From: Purshia tridentata
Taxonomy: Eukaryota > Streptophyta > Magnoliopsida > Rosales > Rosaceae
Assembly (NCBI GenBank): GCA_003254885.1
Contig: QANT01004422.1
Coordinates: forward strand, 1 to 20,387
Direction of reading: 5' to 3'
Length of the DNA: 20,387 nt
Shown piece after piece: positions 19,312 through 20,387 of the stretch. Within the stretch, counting starts at the first letter, position 1, and each line of letters starts with the position of its first letter. Made by a program: the position numbers and the translations under genes. The notes below the pieces were generated by a model. That model was not told where the DNA came from, did not search any database, and saw nothing but the letters and a program-made list of their open reading frames with translations.

Positions 19312-19580
19312 TATAAAAGAAGCAGAATATGAACAACTGAACTTGAAGCTCTGAAATTTATCATCCATGGCCTCTTTTGATGTAGTGCTTTACCGTAGCT
19401 GTGGACATGCTGAGTCTGCGACTTTGACAGAGACATCGCCGGAGGATAAAGACTGAAGAAGAAGACCCACGCATCCCACGCGCTTTTCTCTGTGAATGGG
19501 CATATGCTAGGGTTTTGCTAAAAGTGCCGTCGCTTTCAAACGCCTTTCTCGTACGATTTAGGTATCAAATCTACACGTGG
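19312..19580. other. GC-richer, gene-start-like island, strand uncertain
   Basis: This stretch stands out from AT-rich surroundings and carries signals in both directions. On the minus strand there is a G-box CACGTG (19574-19579), a telo-box AAACCCTA (about 19507-19514), a CT-rich leader, and ATG at 19436 opening MSLSKSQTQHVHSY, with a plausible donor TACG|GTAAAG near 19393. On the plus strand there is TATAAAAG near 19313-19320 and ATGG at 19367, opening a 29-codon ORF (MASFDVVLYRSCGHAE...) that ends at 19456. I recognise neither product. It may be a first exon, a gene fragment or a non-coding transcript. Confidence 0.3.
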
Positions 19581-19613
19581 GAACTGAAAAAATGAGGTCT
19601 TGTTTGATGTCTT

Positions 19614-19635
19614 TGTTATTAACATGTTAATAACA
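19614..19635. repeat. 22-bp perfect palindrome
   Basis: TGTTATTAACATGTTAATAACA equals its own reverse complement over all 22 bases (first 20: GTTATTAACATGTTAATAAC at 19615-19634). Looser complementarity continues outward (CTTGT...GATGTC against GATGACAAG). It could be the centre of a small foldback element or a dyad protein-binding site. Confidence 0.8.
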
Positions 19636-20064
19636 GAGATGACAAGTAAACAAAAACAATGTAAACAAACACTGCACAAACTATAAACTTGCAAGATCTC
19701 ATAAAAATGACTGATTTTGAGCGTAACAAACCATCACCAGTCCATATTGCCCTTACTCCTTTTTTTATCTAGTGAAACAGTGAAGGGTAGTAATGACTTT
19801 ACAAATTCTCTGAATTTAACATTTAGTCCAATTGGATCGATCTGCAAAATCAAAATTTGTGTGCAGTTCAGGACAATATTTTATGTTGATTACTTAAATT
19901 GCTATGCTTTATTTTGGTTTTGTTCATTTAAACCCAAAAATAATTTTGTAACTGGTCCAGTCCTCCGTTTCGTAACTTTCGTTTCAGTAAAGCTTGCGTT
20001 TTGATAAAAAGGAATTGCTTTGTCGACCCCATTTGCAATAATCTTGCAACTCTGTCCCTCTTGC

Positions 20065-20090
20065 TCTCTTTCTCTCTCTCTCTCTCTCTC
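20065..20090. repeat. CT-rich microsatellite
   Basis: A CTCTCTTTCTCTCTC... run includes about ten uninterrupted TC units at 20071-20090. It lies in non-genic sequence near the right edge. The rest of 19636-20387 shows no gene I can support. Confidence 0.85.
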
Positions 20091-20387
20091 CCACACATTA
20101 GCCAGCCACATAGTTGTACTATTCTTAAAAAATTTATCTACCCAGTTCAAACTTGAAAGATCCCAGTCATGACCACTAAGCTAAAGTTCAACAAAATTAA
20201 AAATCATGTGGTTATGACTATGACTAGCTTAATTAATATACGAAGAACAATGAAATTTCAATTCAACGAAGAAATTTAAACCCTTTGCATGCACACATTT
20301 AACTTATTATGTTATTTTATTGATCTGCAATTCTGCATACTGAGTGGAAGCGTCTAACACCAGTTTTCTTATTTCGGACAAAGAGAG

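Noticed and set aside
19717..20004. Plus-strand 95-codon ORF
   Set aside because: It is AT-rich, with no domain or signal and no promoter or splice context; judged random.

Overview
The window is nuclear DNA from a flowering plant, most likely a eudicot and possibly a woody one. The evidence is AT-rich, intron-split and intronless plant genes, GT..AG introns with U-rich tracts, site II (TGGGCY) promoter elements, many CT/GA and AT microsatellites, and plant-only families (PP2-B/Nictaba F-box lectin, SBT1-type subtilases). I cannot name the species from sequence alone. A single N at 8753 shows this is a draft assembly.

Layout: (1) 1-488 is a promoter and 5' leader with three site II elements and three short upstream ORFs. 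(2) 489-8322 (+) is a complete 18-exon gene for VPS54, the GARP tethering subunit. I rebuilt every exon by reading frame and splice sites; it gives 1042 residues. (3) 8323-9297 holds its 3' flank, with a possible 3'UTR intron carrying a (CT)16 tract, then a 272-bp direct tandem duplication that starts at the assembly gap. (4) 9831-10558 (+) is a broken PP2-B type F-box/phloem-lectin gene: F-box start, missing centre, and a lectin domain spread over two frames. (5) 10663-10828 is a small inverted-repeat element resembling a MITE. (6) 11145-13436 (-) and 15327-17627 (-) are two tandem, intronless, apparently intact secreted subtilases of the SBT1.9/tomato SBT3 type. (7) 17705-20387 has no convincing gene. 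It holds microsatellites, a 22-bp palindrome and a GC-richer island (about 19310-19580) that may be the first exon of an unrecognised gene.

The genes do not form a pathway. VPS54 is a housekeeping trafficking gene, and the subtilases are a local tandem duplication of secreted proteases. I found no clearly new biological system. The points most worth checking are the assembly gap inside the tandem repeat, the compensating frameshifts in the PP2 remnant, alternative splicing options in VPS54 (NAGNAG acceptor, competing 3' donors), the diverged catalytic surroundings of one subtilase, and the island near 19.4 kb.
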